In this document: positions 50,356 to 64,000 of the stretch, piece after piece
Numbering within the stretch: position 1 is the first letter of the stretch
How the letters are laid out: the number at the start of each line of letters is the position of its first letter
Assembly (NCBI RefSeq): GCF_910592395.1
Contig: NC_088308.1
Span: forward strand, 2,482,001 to 2,546,000
Reading direction: 5' to 3'
Source of the DNA: Lineus longissimus
Lineage: Eukaryota > Nemertea > Pilidiophora > Heteronemertea > Lineidae
DNA: 64,000 nt
Translations under genes and position numbers: made by a program
The notes under the pieces: model-generated
The model's input: the letters and a program-made list of their open reading frames with translations, nothing else
What the model was told of the DNA's origin: nothing
Database searches by the model: none

Positions 50356-53339
50356 ACTATGGATTTTGTGTGTAACGCATATACTTGTATATCATGTCTG
50401 ACTCGGGGATACTTTTGTACGCTGTGAAACCTGATTTTCGTACGACAAGCAAAATGCATTGGAGATTGAAGCAAAAACGCATACAGTCGCAGTTCCCATC
50501 CGGAATATCCGTGGTTTTGCGTCGTGTTAAGGAGCACGAGTATTCGAACAGGAACTTTTGGCGAACAGTGTTTTGCAACCAGCCTAAGTGTCATATACAT
50601 GACGGACATGCACTGACATTACGCCCGTCATGGACAACATTCTAGTGCTCCGTGTAGATATTTTTCTCGTGTTTTAATATTCATTTTATACTCGTTGCCG
50701 CAAGCCTGAGAATGTTCATGTTCATTTGAGGGCAGATATCTTAGTAACGATTCTGTGTCCGATACAATTTGTACACTGTACTCTTTTAATTGCCCTTGTA
50801 GTGTATTGCCAAATTGATGGAACGTTCACCTTTGGCCAGACTCCAGTATTGGCTTATTTCTGTCGCTATGGCACTGCAAAGAAAACTGACTAAATCTTCT
50901 GACTTGAATCTCTTTCAGTCGCTCGCAAAAACCTTTGGTTTCATCGCACTGCCGTCTCGCATCTGTTTATTGAGCAATGTTTGCCGTAGATGCTTGATTA
51001 CTGATGTGGGCCATAACTTTTATGGATTAATGGACGGGAGTCGTCGTTTTGGTCTCGCTCATTTCCGATAGCTTATGCTGGGCGTATATGCTTCTACGAC
51101 GGCCGCGGGGTTCCATCGCTGTTCGTCGTATCTCTAATGGAAAGTGATTACTTTCATTTCCAAAACAACACTTCCGTGCAGCGATTAAAACCTCACATCT
51201 GATTGTGGGCCCTACATATATCTCTGATAAGCGCGGGTTATAATGTGCCTGAATTATAATTTGATACTCGAATACGTTGTCTTCCAAATGTAAAAGGTGC
51301 AGTTGCAAATTGTCAGCCACAACCAACAAAAACAGGAGTTCTAGCCCCTGAATTGGCACCTCCTGCCAATTGTCTACCATCAAACAGTGAATTCAGCATT
51401 GTGGACTGATATGATAGCAATGCAGTCTTAACGTTTGGATGGAGTGATAAGTCTTCTTACATCGCCTGGCCCTGTAAGCATCTATGCATTGTTTCCTTTC
51501 AAATGTTCATGAGAAATACCGTGTGGTTCTTTTAAGACCGAAATGACAAACCATGCACCCTGCTGGCGTGTCACATAGAGAGATGGTTGGCAGGACGTAC
51601 TGTCCATATGATACCTCACTGGAGGTATTAGTTTAGTCAACAAACACCAGGAGGCTAAAGCTAAAATATAAGCCAAAACCGAGGCGTCTTGCCGGCGTTT
51701 TGGCGAAATGGAAGCTCCATAATCAATACCAATGATCAACATCGCACGGATGTTAGGAAATGCGTTATGCCTAACATCTCTATTGTATAATCCTTCACTT
51801 CCTCAGATTGGTGTTTTCTCTTATATATTTTTATACAACTTTGCTGTGTTCTTTCCCTTTGTCATGACTGAAAGATATACCGTAGGTCGAAGTAAGCTAC
51901 GTTCAAAAGTCGCCAGACTCGCGAAGTTCCGACTGTGTAGTACCATTGTAGCCGTACCTAGTCTCCCTGTCTTCACCCGTGTCACGCGTCATTCACATAC
52001 AAATGTACCATTGATATAAGATGTTCAAGTCCTTTTCAAGGATTTTATATTTTTAGTTTTCGACTATGCGATCTCTGTCTTTAGTCGTCAGTACGCCGTA
52101 TGGATGACCAAGAACCAAGCTTTTTGCCACTGTCTGTTACAGCACAGATGAATGACACTAGCATATAGGGCAAATGGTGTCGCTGCATCCGTGCAAGTGT
52201 CACACTGAGAAAAAGCTGTTATCAGTAAGTTAGCTTATGATTCAGAAAAGGCATCATACGAAGGGTCATGTTTAACAAGATTTGGTCCAAGCGTAAAACA
52301 TCGGACTTTTGAACCCAACTGGCCATTCTAAAGCAAATTCCGAAAATTTTGGTGTTTCTGATTAAGGATGCATTTCCCTTTACCTTGATTTGCTGGGTAT
52401 ACATAGAATATTATAATGATTACTTGTGAGTCTGTGGAAAAGAAACCAATTGGGTGATTGATAGATGTAAAGATAAAAATCAAAAAATCAAATAGTGCTT
52501 TATTAATTCAATGTTATGTATGTACAAACTCTTTACCACAATGTACTATAACATGAGTAAACACTAAAAGGTAGCAGTTGTTTTGAAATGAATTGCTTAC
52601 TTTTAATTTGAGCACGTTACATGTACATTCTATACTGAATTTTAGTTCCAATGAACAATGCTCTACTCTATTTAAGGGATAATTATTTTAATGATTCTTT
52701 GGTGGATTTCATAAAATTTGAAATATAATTCAGCCATTTGAGTTGTCATAGTGCACCATGAATTCATTTTCATTCGTCTATTTTGAACCCACTTATTTTT
52801 CATGGCGTTTCTTATAGACGTTCACTATTATCAAGATGTGCTTTACTACATAACCGTTCTATGTGTGTTGTACAATTTATCATCCCGATGATATTCTTGA
52901 ATTATATTCTTTAAATCCTAAACATAATAAGAACAAATATAAAACTATTGTAAATATAATTGAGATCTCGTTGTCTTCGTTTGTCTGATGTATTCCGAAT
53001 GATCCTAAGCTTCAGTTTGTCTTTAAAAAGACAATAAGTGTGGTTTTCGTGATAATGAAAAAACATTTGCCCGTCATTCATTGTCAGTGCAGGCTGGCAG
53101 GGATCGCCCGTGTAGTTCTTGGCTTGTTGAATTGAAAATAGTAAGGCTGCGAAATCAGTTTTATCGTACAACATTTGAAGCATAAATATGCCTTCCCGTA
53201 CGTCGATTGTTGCATAATGTAGAAAATGTGTGTATAAAAAATTTGAAATATATATATATACACAGATTTCAGTCATAGATGATAAAATACATGGTAAAGT
53301 CAGGTTATGGAACAGTTAAAATGAAATCCAGTCTCTTCA
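50356..53339. other. intergenic DNA, includes probable 3' UTR of the TRP gene
   Basis: No supported coding exon is seen. Open frames at 50385-50645, 50814-51071 and 51027-51383 (minus) have no recognised motif. The right-hand kilobase is AT-rich and probably belongs to the 3' UTR of the minus-strand TRP-like gene. TTTATT at 52499-52504 is a candidate minus-strand AATAAA about 840 bases past its stop. Confidence 0.45.
52499..52504 (-). terminator. candidate polyadenylation signal for the TRP-like gene
   Basis: AATAAA on the minus strand, about 840 bases downstream of the TRP-like stop codon and in AT-rich sequence. It is the most plausible hexamer I noticed at a reasonable distance, but others may be used. 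Confidence 0.3.
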
Positions 53340-55767
53340 TTAGCGCCCTTGTGGTATGCGTGAGTGTATTGGCGTATTCGCACTAACGTCATTTCTAAAG
53401 TTCCTGTCTTTGATATAGGTGGCCACAATAAAGTATCCAGAATTCTTCTCGGCGCATGTCGACTTTCGTGCACATCCAGCGAATCTCTCCTCCACGGTTA
53501 TCGCCAAGCGAAGCCTCCGCATATCTCTGAGTAAAGACATCCTCTCGGGTTTGAGCCTCTGAATGTCCATCAAAATCGCCACAAGGTAATTCAGGAAGAG
53601 CAGGATCATTATGATGATGTATATGTACAACGGGAACCTGACTGCTATGGCGTCGGCATTCGTTGAAGGAACCGTATTCGATATCAGCAGAATAGTTGTA
53701 TAAATCGCCGCCAGGATATTTTCGAATCCGGTAACCTCGATTCCAGTGCCACTTGCGCTAGGTACGAATCCTGTGACTGTTGTGTAGAAATACAATGCGA
53801 AGATTAGCTGTATGAGAAAACTAAACAGGACATACTTCAAGGTTATCTTTAAAAGTCTCTGCATGGTTGTGACGAATGTTCCGAACAACGGCACGTTTTC
53901 TAAAACATGGAAGAGGTCTATGACGATGAAAGGCAGCATGACCGCTTTAGAGGTCAGACAAGCTTGAAGGTTGTCTTTGCCTCGGTACAGGTACGCGACT
54001 ACCAGCATGATGATGGTGGACAAAGCCAACAAGAAATGGCAGCAGCGGTAGAACGATAGCGTTCCGAACTGATTGTTCCCGATAGCATGGTCAGCGAGCC
54101 CCTTCTCTTGTTTACATCGACGGCAGACGACAAGTTCAAACAAGTCAAAGAGCACGACTACGACGCTGTAGAACCCCGTAATAATAGCAAAGACTGTTGA
54201 AATGACCAACCAGTTTGAATCGGCTGAGTTGGTGCAATCTGAATAGCTGGTGATGTTTTCTCTGCAAGCTACGTAGAGTGGGAGTGCATTTGGATCGATG
54301 ATGGTGCACATCACTACGTTTGCAAACTTGATTGTCAACCAGAGCAGGATCAAACCAAAGTTTGATAGGTACTTTCGTCTCATCCATGACTTGATGACCG
54401 GTATCTCATGGATCTTGTGCTCAATGTAATCGTCAACGTGTTCTTCTTGGATGTTGCAGATATATCGGAGTGGTGACCTGTAGTATCTTTTAGGATTACT
54501 GCTGTCCTCGTAATCAGACAGGTTGTACCTATAAAAACTACAGGCACCGGTTTGGCAAAGTATCTTGCCGAAGAAGCTCGGTGTTTCCAAGATGACGCGG
54601 AAGATCCCGAATGCACCCAACTTTGCTGCTAGTTCGAGTGGTCGCTGCCCCTGCAGGGTCTCGCCTAGTAGCAAAGCTCTTTGGGTATCGCGGTCCGTGT
54701 TTTCCAAGAGGGAGTTGTACATTGCAAAGTACTGCTCCTCACGTTCCTTGCAATCCGCTGCCGCAATGACTAGCGCGTGTACGACGTTACAGCCATGTTT
54801 ATCCCGTGCAGTCACGCAGACATCTTCCTTCAGTAACTTCGTGAAGACATAGCTAGAGGCGAACGCCGCAGCAACACATAGCGGTCTCTCGTACTGCTGG
54901 TGCGCCCTCGTAGCTTTCTCTATAACAGAGTGTGGGATATTAAACTTGAAACGTCCATTGATCAGAAGCTTCTTTTTCACCTCGCCTGCTTTGTGCAACA
55001 TCTTGTCAAAGCGCTCTGGGTCATCGTTACTCACGACATCATACCATTTTCTATAGTAATTGTTGTTGAAATCCATGACTGTCTCAACGTAGACAGACTC
55101 TCCGCTAAAGGCCTCATTGATGTGGACATTCGAATGGCCCTCGCCGCCGCCAAAATGGTAGGCACTCTTCTTTGCGCAACACTTGAGAGGGCAGCACCCT
55201 TTGTCGTCGTCTTCCAATCCGAGGTCTGACTCGTCCATTACGAAGCTCCCCAAATCAGTTGTGCCAGAGGAGATCACATCCAACATGATCTGGTCGTCAT
55301 CTGAAAGACAAATTTATTCAACCAATTGAAGGGGCTATCCTGTGACATTCTTTGTCTTTGTTGGGTGACGAAAAGATTTATAAACATACAAACGAAATGT
55401 TAGTGCATATGACCAAAGAGTATGGACAGAGACACATCGTTATTACGCTAGGTGAAGTAACTTGCCATAATCTCTCATTTTGGCTGGTGTGAAAGTGAAT
55501 TTAATCCCCCTAGAGAATTCGTCGGTTTATGCATTGACGAATTCTGAGATCGGATTTTGACCTCGAGTCTCTAATAAAATTCTTACCTTTATTTATTTTT
55601 GTTGACAGATGAGCACTGTAATCAGTCTTGATACTATGAACATCCTCGTCATTGGGTACTGTGGACGCCATTTTGGAAAGGAGTTGAAATCTGAAGTTCG
55701 AATTGTGAACATGTGAGACCGGTGTGACAGCGGATATAGTCCCCCTGGAGTCATAGTCCGGTAGCAT
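53340..55767 (-). CDS. TRP-family cation channel (TRPV-like architecture)
   Basis: Predicted plasma-membrane cation channel subunit of 713 residues in two exons, 55767-55587 and 55300-53340. They join in phase 1 (donor GTAAGA, acceptor CTTTCAG; the split codon gives Asp). The cytosolic N-terminus has a Cys-rich patch (CCPLKCCAKK, about 96-105). It also has two recognisable ankyrin-like stretches (about 197-241 and 277-299). Six helices follow at about 373-395, 424-453, 476-499, 513-535, 544-571 and 615-639, with a re-entrant pore helix at 583-605 (FENILAAIYTTILLI). The S1-S2 loop carries a sequon (NIT, about 409). The short basic C-terminus contains RLKPERMSLLRDMRRLRL. The ankyrin region is short compared with TRPA, and the subfamily is uncertain; TRPV-like is my best reading. 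A second in-frame ATG (Met33, 55671) has a stronger context (AAAATGG) and could be the real start. An in-frame stop precedes the first ATG. Confidence 0.93.
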
Positions 55768-58700
55768 TGTATTTGATCAATTAAGCAGCATGATCTATTG
55801 TACCGCTAACCCTAACCAAAACATTTAGCAATGCGGGCTATTGTTACACGGACTATCAGCCCTAGGAATACTATCCCTTGCACACCGGCGTAAAGTTTTT
55901 AAGGTTTCGTTGCTGACGGTTGCCACATTGTTCAGGGAACCATAGAAAACAAGATTGACATGTTCCTCTGTGTTCCCTTGTCTTTGAAATGTCATCGTTT
56001 CCTTTGATGTCTTTTCGAAACTACTTACAACTGCAATCGCATGCTCAGGGCGATTGACACAAAGGAGAGTAAATGTTCATGAATGAACTATACTCAATGT
56101 GAAGCAACAATCAGACGTTTACACAATGTAAAATGGCCTAACGGTGCTAACTTCGTGCGCTCTGTTTCGAAACCCCACTCTCTTTTAAGTAAATCTCAGA
56201 ACCAGTTGACCCTGCAAGGTCTAAATTTTCGATAAAACATTCACCTACCTCTTTACTACTAATGTGAATATATTCTACTCCCGCATCAAATGTTGAACTC
56301 GCACGTCCAGCAAAGTGTACGTTATATATCCTCAGTCTTCACAACAACAAAAGATCCCCGTACTGCAAACGAAGAAAGAGGTATCACTATCTCGATTAGT
56401 TAAAAAATTTATGCCATCGATTAATTGCAATGTAAACAATAATGCGTGAACCGCAATAACTCATTTTGATATTGGATGGGCCTGTATTACACTGGGGTAA
56501 TCGAACTAGACCGAGTTTATAAGATAAAACTTTTCAGTGAGTTCCTATTCTTAATCAGGCCATTCAATTCTTAATGTCAATCTTCAAGGGTCTCTGTCAA
56601 TCACATTCCTTCCTCAGCATTGCGTTTTTCGTTAGGATACATCCCAAAGAAGGCATACTGTGTATCTCAGATCAAACTTTTGGGTGGTTATGCATTCTGA
56701 AACAGGATTTTAAAGCGCCCCGCAAACGCAGGTCGCAAAAATCGCTCGTTTCTTAAATCAGCGTCTTCCTAAATCGTGGACAAACATGATTGTTATATAC
56801 AGCTATCACAAGTCCTTTTCGGAATCCATCATTAAGTATATCCCTGAATAACTCTAATATCAAAGCATCCTTGTGCAAATGCCTTTATCAAGGCTTGCAT
56901 TAACGTACATTTGACTGATCGGAACACTAAAGTACTACTGCCAACGATTGGGATAATTGAAATATGCCACTTAATCCTGTAGGCCCTAATTCCACAGAAA
57001 TGCGGATTTTTATTTGGTGCACTCTCATAAAGTTGTTGAACGCTGTTCGTATACTGACTGATATGAAGTGTAAACATTTTCGATCCCACAATGTGGCCAT
57101 GGTACTATTACTAAACTTCGGATTAATGTATCTTTTTATCATGCACCTTGTTTCAAACCCCTGGAGATTGTATTTCTAGAAAGTATGTACAGCAAGTCAC
57201 ATCAGACGGGTAAGCCTTTGGTACGGCTTAATCCGATTCGACTTAAAAAGCATACCTCTGTCGACTTGCTTTTTCCCCCACTTTGAACAGGTTTGTGACG
57301 ACATAAATACAAATTTAGGCCAAAATATGCCTTGTAATATGCCACTCAACTAGCCACAACGATCCCGGTTAGGCTGTCTATCGGAATAATGCTATAATGC
57401 AAATTATTTTTCGTTGGGCAAGCGCAGGGGTACTGATTTCTAATGTTCAGCCAATCACTATTTTCCAGAAGCTGAACTGACCGGAAGTCGTACATAATGC
57501 TCCCTTACAATTGGTTCAAGGCAGGAGACTGTCCCGGTGAGGCAGGAAAAATCACTTCTGATTGGCCATGGCCACGACGCCATGGGGCGTTTCGAAATAT
57601 TATTCATCCGCGACAAACAAGATGTAATGGACGGAGGATGGTTTTCCTTCGAAAACAGAAAAAAAGCAAGCATTTTCACTTTTCAATCACTTTATTCGTT
57701 TCTTTGATAAATCCACTTGATACAAAATATACAAACCAACTTCGACTTTACAATCTACATGGAACTACATAATTGATATTCATATTTGTCTTTGTACAAG
57801 TTGATACGATTAAAATGACGATGAATTTAATATACTGGGATGGCCATGTAATATCATATGCATTAATGTCTGAATGGTCAAAAAGTAGTATTCCGGACTT
57901 TCTATATGGGAAAAAGCACACAGAGCAGGGGCGGCTGAGCAGCAACGGCTGTGAGAATATAAAATTGTCTCTTGTACTGGCTGCGAGATGTACCTTCAGT
58001 TTCATACAAAAACAAAGAACCTTAGCGTTGCCAATAACGGGGTTTGGCAAGTATTAATTCTCGTTCTATACGTACTGGCTCGTCTCCTTGTCGTTCGAAC
58101 TTCTGTCAGTGTCAGCATCAACAACTTAACTTAAGCCATGATTGTGTCAATTAACTGAAATGCTGACGTCAGCATTCCCTTAATAAGTCAAGATGATAAC
58201 ATGATTACATGATTATGCATTAGTTTGATACAGTGAATGAAGACATGAAACATGGATACAACTGTAGAGTGATTATTTTTCCTTCCCTGCATGGGTCATA
58301 ACTGGTGACGTTTTGAAAAAATTCTCTTGTAGTTCTGATATATTGTTTAGAACTCCTGCATCATTGTGACTGAAAAAACCCAACTTCAAGTATTCAAAAT
58401 AAGATGTCGAACATCCATCGTCATGTTCCCATCAGTAAAACGGTGTGCGCGAGGGCAAAAGAGGAACAGGACAGCTTGCCAGTGTCCGTTATACATGTTC
58501 ATTGTAATTGGAGAAGTCTAAATGATCACTATACAGTATGTAGACATGTTAGTGACAATGATCACCCAAAAGGGGACGTCTCAAAACAAAAAATGATTTT
58601 TATAAATATATTCTTTGCATCTATATGTATTTACAATAAACTATGTCGCCATAGAAACAAATAAACGATTTAACAACGATTTAACGCAACAACTGAGAAA

Positions 58701-60806
58701 GTTAAGTTACTGTGAGAAATGAGTTGCGACTTCACAAATAGGGACGTCTCGCAAGCATAACGACGTACGTATTTCAAAGACCAAGCAACAAATCAAATTC
58801 TAGTTTCCCAATAACGAAACCCAGCTACATGAATACGACACGCGGATATCGCTCATACCAAAGGCAAATTGTTTAAAACTGTTATGCGTTTCCCTCCCGA
58901 TCAAATTATTGTTCCTTCGGAAAACATTTCAGAATCACAGCAGTTCCTGTTACAAGAATTATCTTTGCCTGAATGCCTATCTCCACCTTTTCGTTTTCGA
59001 ATTCGATGACCTCTTCCCTTGATGTATGCACACCACCGTCGAATTGGTGGGAACATATCGAAGCACAGTCATTTGCATAAAGTCCCACGTCACTGCCGAC
59101 AGAACAAGTCTTACGTAATAATAGGACTGGCCCAAATCTTCTTAATAGATTAAGTAAAAAGTACGTATTTCGCCAAATACTGTACTTGTACGTACCAAGA
59201 CGATCGTCAGTCAGAAGCGAAAACCCCATTGCATGCCAAAGGAGATTGATAGACCAGCCACAAAAAATTGTAACCGCGAGAGAACAAAATATGACCCGTC
59301 CCAGTCATCACTCCGGGAGTCACTTCACCGGAAGAAAATAAAGCTTGTAGGTGGGAAAGGTTGGCCAACAACTCGAGTTTTGTATATACACAGCCACAGA
59401 GTCTGATTGATTCCGCATGGATTCTGCACCCTTAGGTGGCCGACACTGATAACATTGCTGAGCAAAACAGCCGGGCAAATCCAAAATTAGAAGGATAGAA
59501 AATGACGCGAACTGTAAGTTGGCATATTAACTACACTCGTTTCTAGCTACACAGCAGCAAACATCATATGAACAGTATAGCACCCTGAACACCATCGAAT
59601 ATCTTGGCGAAGAGGTCGAAAATCACATGAAAAAACGCACCCTCCATCGCCAACCAACAAAGCCGATTTGTGATTTTCGCTCTCAATGCCTAATGTTCCC
59701 AATCCGGCTTTCCCTGATATGCCTAACTACGAGTTTTACCAACCACTGACCCAACAATCATCACAAACAACAGGATTCATCTCACGTCAGAATAACAAGG
59801 GTTTAGGCCCCTTACTTTGATATCAAGCTGGGAATCCACCATGATTTCTTTACGATGTGATTGCGATAGGGAGTTGTCAGTCCAATCATGACATTTCGGC
59901 ACAGAAAGGAGTCCATCTAGTTCGATTCCAGCATCATCATTGTAAAGTAGTACGAGAATTTCATGGCCCTCATTCGTACGCTGGAGTGATTAATTTTTGA
60001 GATGATCATTCGGCAAGAACTCACGTTGACTGCGGTGGTAGACTTCTGCAGGAAGTACGTCACTTCGACCCCCGAAAAACAGAACTGACGCATCCCGTCG
60101 TCTTCATCGTTTGCATCTGCAGCCTAAATGTTACAACTTGGACTGGATTTAGCACGAAGGACATTGTTATGTTCATAACTAGCTGTGAAGAGTTGGACTC
60201 TCAGTGACATTTACAATTACTCGGAAGAGACATGTGCAACATACATTCACAGACACATCACACACAGTCACTGTTTCACTGCAGCACACAAGCCACGCCA
60301 CTTGTGACCAAGGCACAGTAGTTTACATAACATAATAAACAGAGTAAAGGGAGAGTTTCAACTGAATTCATTGATTGAAAAGCATCATAGAGACCTAAAG
60401 TTTATATTTCATAAATTACAAGTATTGCAAATTGCCCAGAGGCGAGCATGATCAGAGCAATAGACTGGCAATTTAAAACTCATGGTTATTGCACCAGCCA
60501 AAGACCTTGCCGTCTTTTCATGTCGGCGGCCCGACAGAGATAACCAAGGGATTCAGTTGAGGAAAGTTGTCAAGGGTTCTACGCTGGAGGCGCGTGCACT
60601 TTTCTTAAGCATTAAAGGTTGATACTAAGTCGAACTGGAGCATCAAGCCAAATATTTCCACGTGACTGTCCTCATCCGCCTTAGTCGCATAGGAATAATG
60701 AGGAAAAAAACTGTTTTAAGGGGGTAATTTATAAACTGCACTTAGCACCATTCTGCATAAGACCCTCGAAGTATCACACAGTAGAAAATTTGCAAATGTT
60801 GCATGT
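55768..60806. other. 5 kb between the TRP-like and PKG genes
   Basis: This stretch holds the promoter side of the TRP-like gene on the left and the presumed 3' UTR of the PKG gene on the right. I see no coding exon with supporting splice sites. The open frames at 57497-57772, 57773-58057 and 58906-59229 (minus, 107 codons) contain no recognised motif. No clear repeat was found. Confidence 0.5.
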
Positions 60807-63269
<2,463 letters not shown>

Positions 63270-63452
63270 CTGGAATGAGAACGAATATACTCGTTGAAAT
63301 GAAACAGACGAAGGGGAAAGACTTACAAAGAGAAATTACTTTGATTTTACAGTGTAAAAAGGATCGCTTTCCCTTCAAAAAGTTACCCAGAAGTATTAAG
63401 GTAGCAGGAAGGGTTGGGCGTTTGTGGTTTCTGAGTCTGAGGGGGTTGGTGT

Positions 63453-63516
63453 CTGTTGACTGTGCTTTAAGAGAGACTAGGCATGGCGCCAGTCTCTCTT
63501 AAAGCACAGTCAACAG
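63453..63516. repeat. perfect 26 bp inverted repeat with 12-base loop
   Basis: The left arm (63453-63478, starting CTGTTGACTGTGC) and right arm (63491-63516, ending GCACAGTCAACAG) are exact reverse complements over all 26 bases, around the loop AGGCATGGCGCC. It lies upstream (in transcript sense) of the first visible PKG exon, so inside a PKG intron. No flanking transposon sequence is recognised. A perfect palindrome this long is recent, selected or an assembly artefact. Confidence 0.95.
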
Positions 63517-64000
63517 GCATTTGGTCTCAGTATTTGGGTAAGTACAGAATCAAGGCAGCTCAGAGAGCAATGATTGAACGATGCTGTGGACAAGTCCAAG
63601 GATACTGCATCAGTCACGACCAACTTCTCATCAGAAAGTGTCACCACCAGCATATTCAATGTTCAGTTCCAACCTGTACCAGTCCAATGCACGCCTGTCA
63701 TGGTCAGCAGTGGTCAGCTTAGCGCGATATGGAACATTCTTCCGAAACTCAAGCGAGGGAAATCTGCTCATTAGCATATCTCGCGCACTGCTCCTTCTTG
63801 TCAAACATCGTAGTGAAATCGTAATGGAAAACGTCTGGCTTTGCGCCAGACATTGAGACTAATAAGTGAAGAACTAATAGGTAAAGAACTTCTACTTGCG
63901 CGAGACTGCTGTGATAAAATTGTCATTGCAGAGACTCCGGTGACGTACACATATATTTTTTACAATCAAAAATGCTCTCAAAAGACGACATGGAATGATT
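63517..64000. other. PKG intron to right edge, nothing recognised
   Basis: No exon with the PKG glycine-rich loop (GVGGFG) is visible on the minus strand here. Overlapping plus-strand frames at 63483-63856 have no known motif. A 7 bp hairpin (GTCTGGC/GCCAGAC) lies near 63831-63851. Confidence 0.4.

Noticed and set aside
51027-51383. Minus-strand frame of 118 codons, considered as a transposase fragment
   Set aside because: No catalytic motif is visible, and overlapping frames on the other strand are as long.
52911-53276. Minus-strand frame of 121 codons just downstream of the TRP-like stop
   Set aside because: It lies in the probable 3' UTR, is AT-rich, and shows no domain or acceptor that would extend the channel.
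63483-63856. Cluster of overlapping plus-strand frames to the right of the perfect palindrome
   Set aside because: Three frames of similar length overlap with no motif, in what must be a PKG intron. Nothing links them to a transposon.

Overview
The window is eukaryotic, almost certainly from a lophotrochozoan invertebrate such as a mollusc or a related phylum. Genes are intron-rich with GT-AG splice sites, intergenic DNA is long and AT-leaning, and decayed transposon pieces are scattered through it. The best taxonomic clue is an insulin-like precursor with the extra cysteine pair (8 Cys in total) typical of molluscan insulin-related peptides. I cannot name the phylum or species with certainty.

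Layout. (1) 4.8-6.1 kb, minus strand: a complete two-coding-exon insulin-like peptide gene with a long C-terminal extension. (2) 7.0-7.45 kb: the 3' end of a non-LTR retrotransposon. (3) 13.5-48.1 kb, plus strand: four members of a small, apparently undescribed gene family (loci A-D). Each encodes a roughly 90-105 residue protein with two membrane helices. Each has a phase-2 intron exactly between the helices and a phase-0 intron after the second. Locus A is diverged; B, C and D are close relatives. Between them lie long stretches without recognisable genes, holding MITE copies, a fold-back element, decayed tandem repeats and a dispersed repeat. (4) 49.8-50.4 kb, plus strand: two exons forming the Ser/Arg-rich C-terminus of an unidentified protein, perhaps an alternative tail of locus D. 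(5) 53.3-55.8 kb, minus strand: a complete two-exon TRP-family cation channel of 713 residues. (6) 60.8-63.3 kb, minus strand: the last seven coding exons of a cGMP-dependent protein kinase, covering most of the kinase domain and the C-terminal tail. The rest of that gene lies beyond the right edge.

The genes do not form an operon or pathway. The PKG, TRP and insulin genes are ordinary single-copy-type metazoan genes. The local novelty is the tandem two-helix family, which expanded in cis with its intron phases preserved. The exon models come from reading frame, splice consensus and paralogue comparison only; no transcript evidence was available. Most other open frames over 60 codons look like chance frames.
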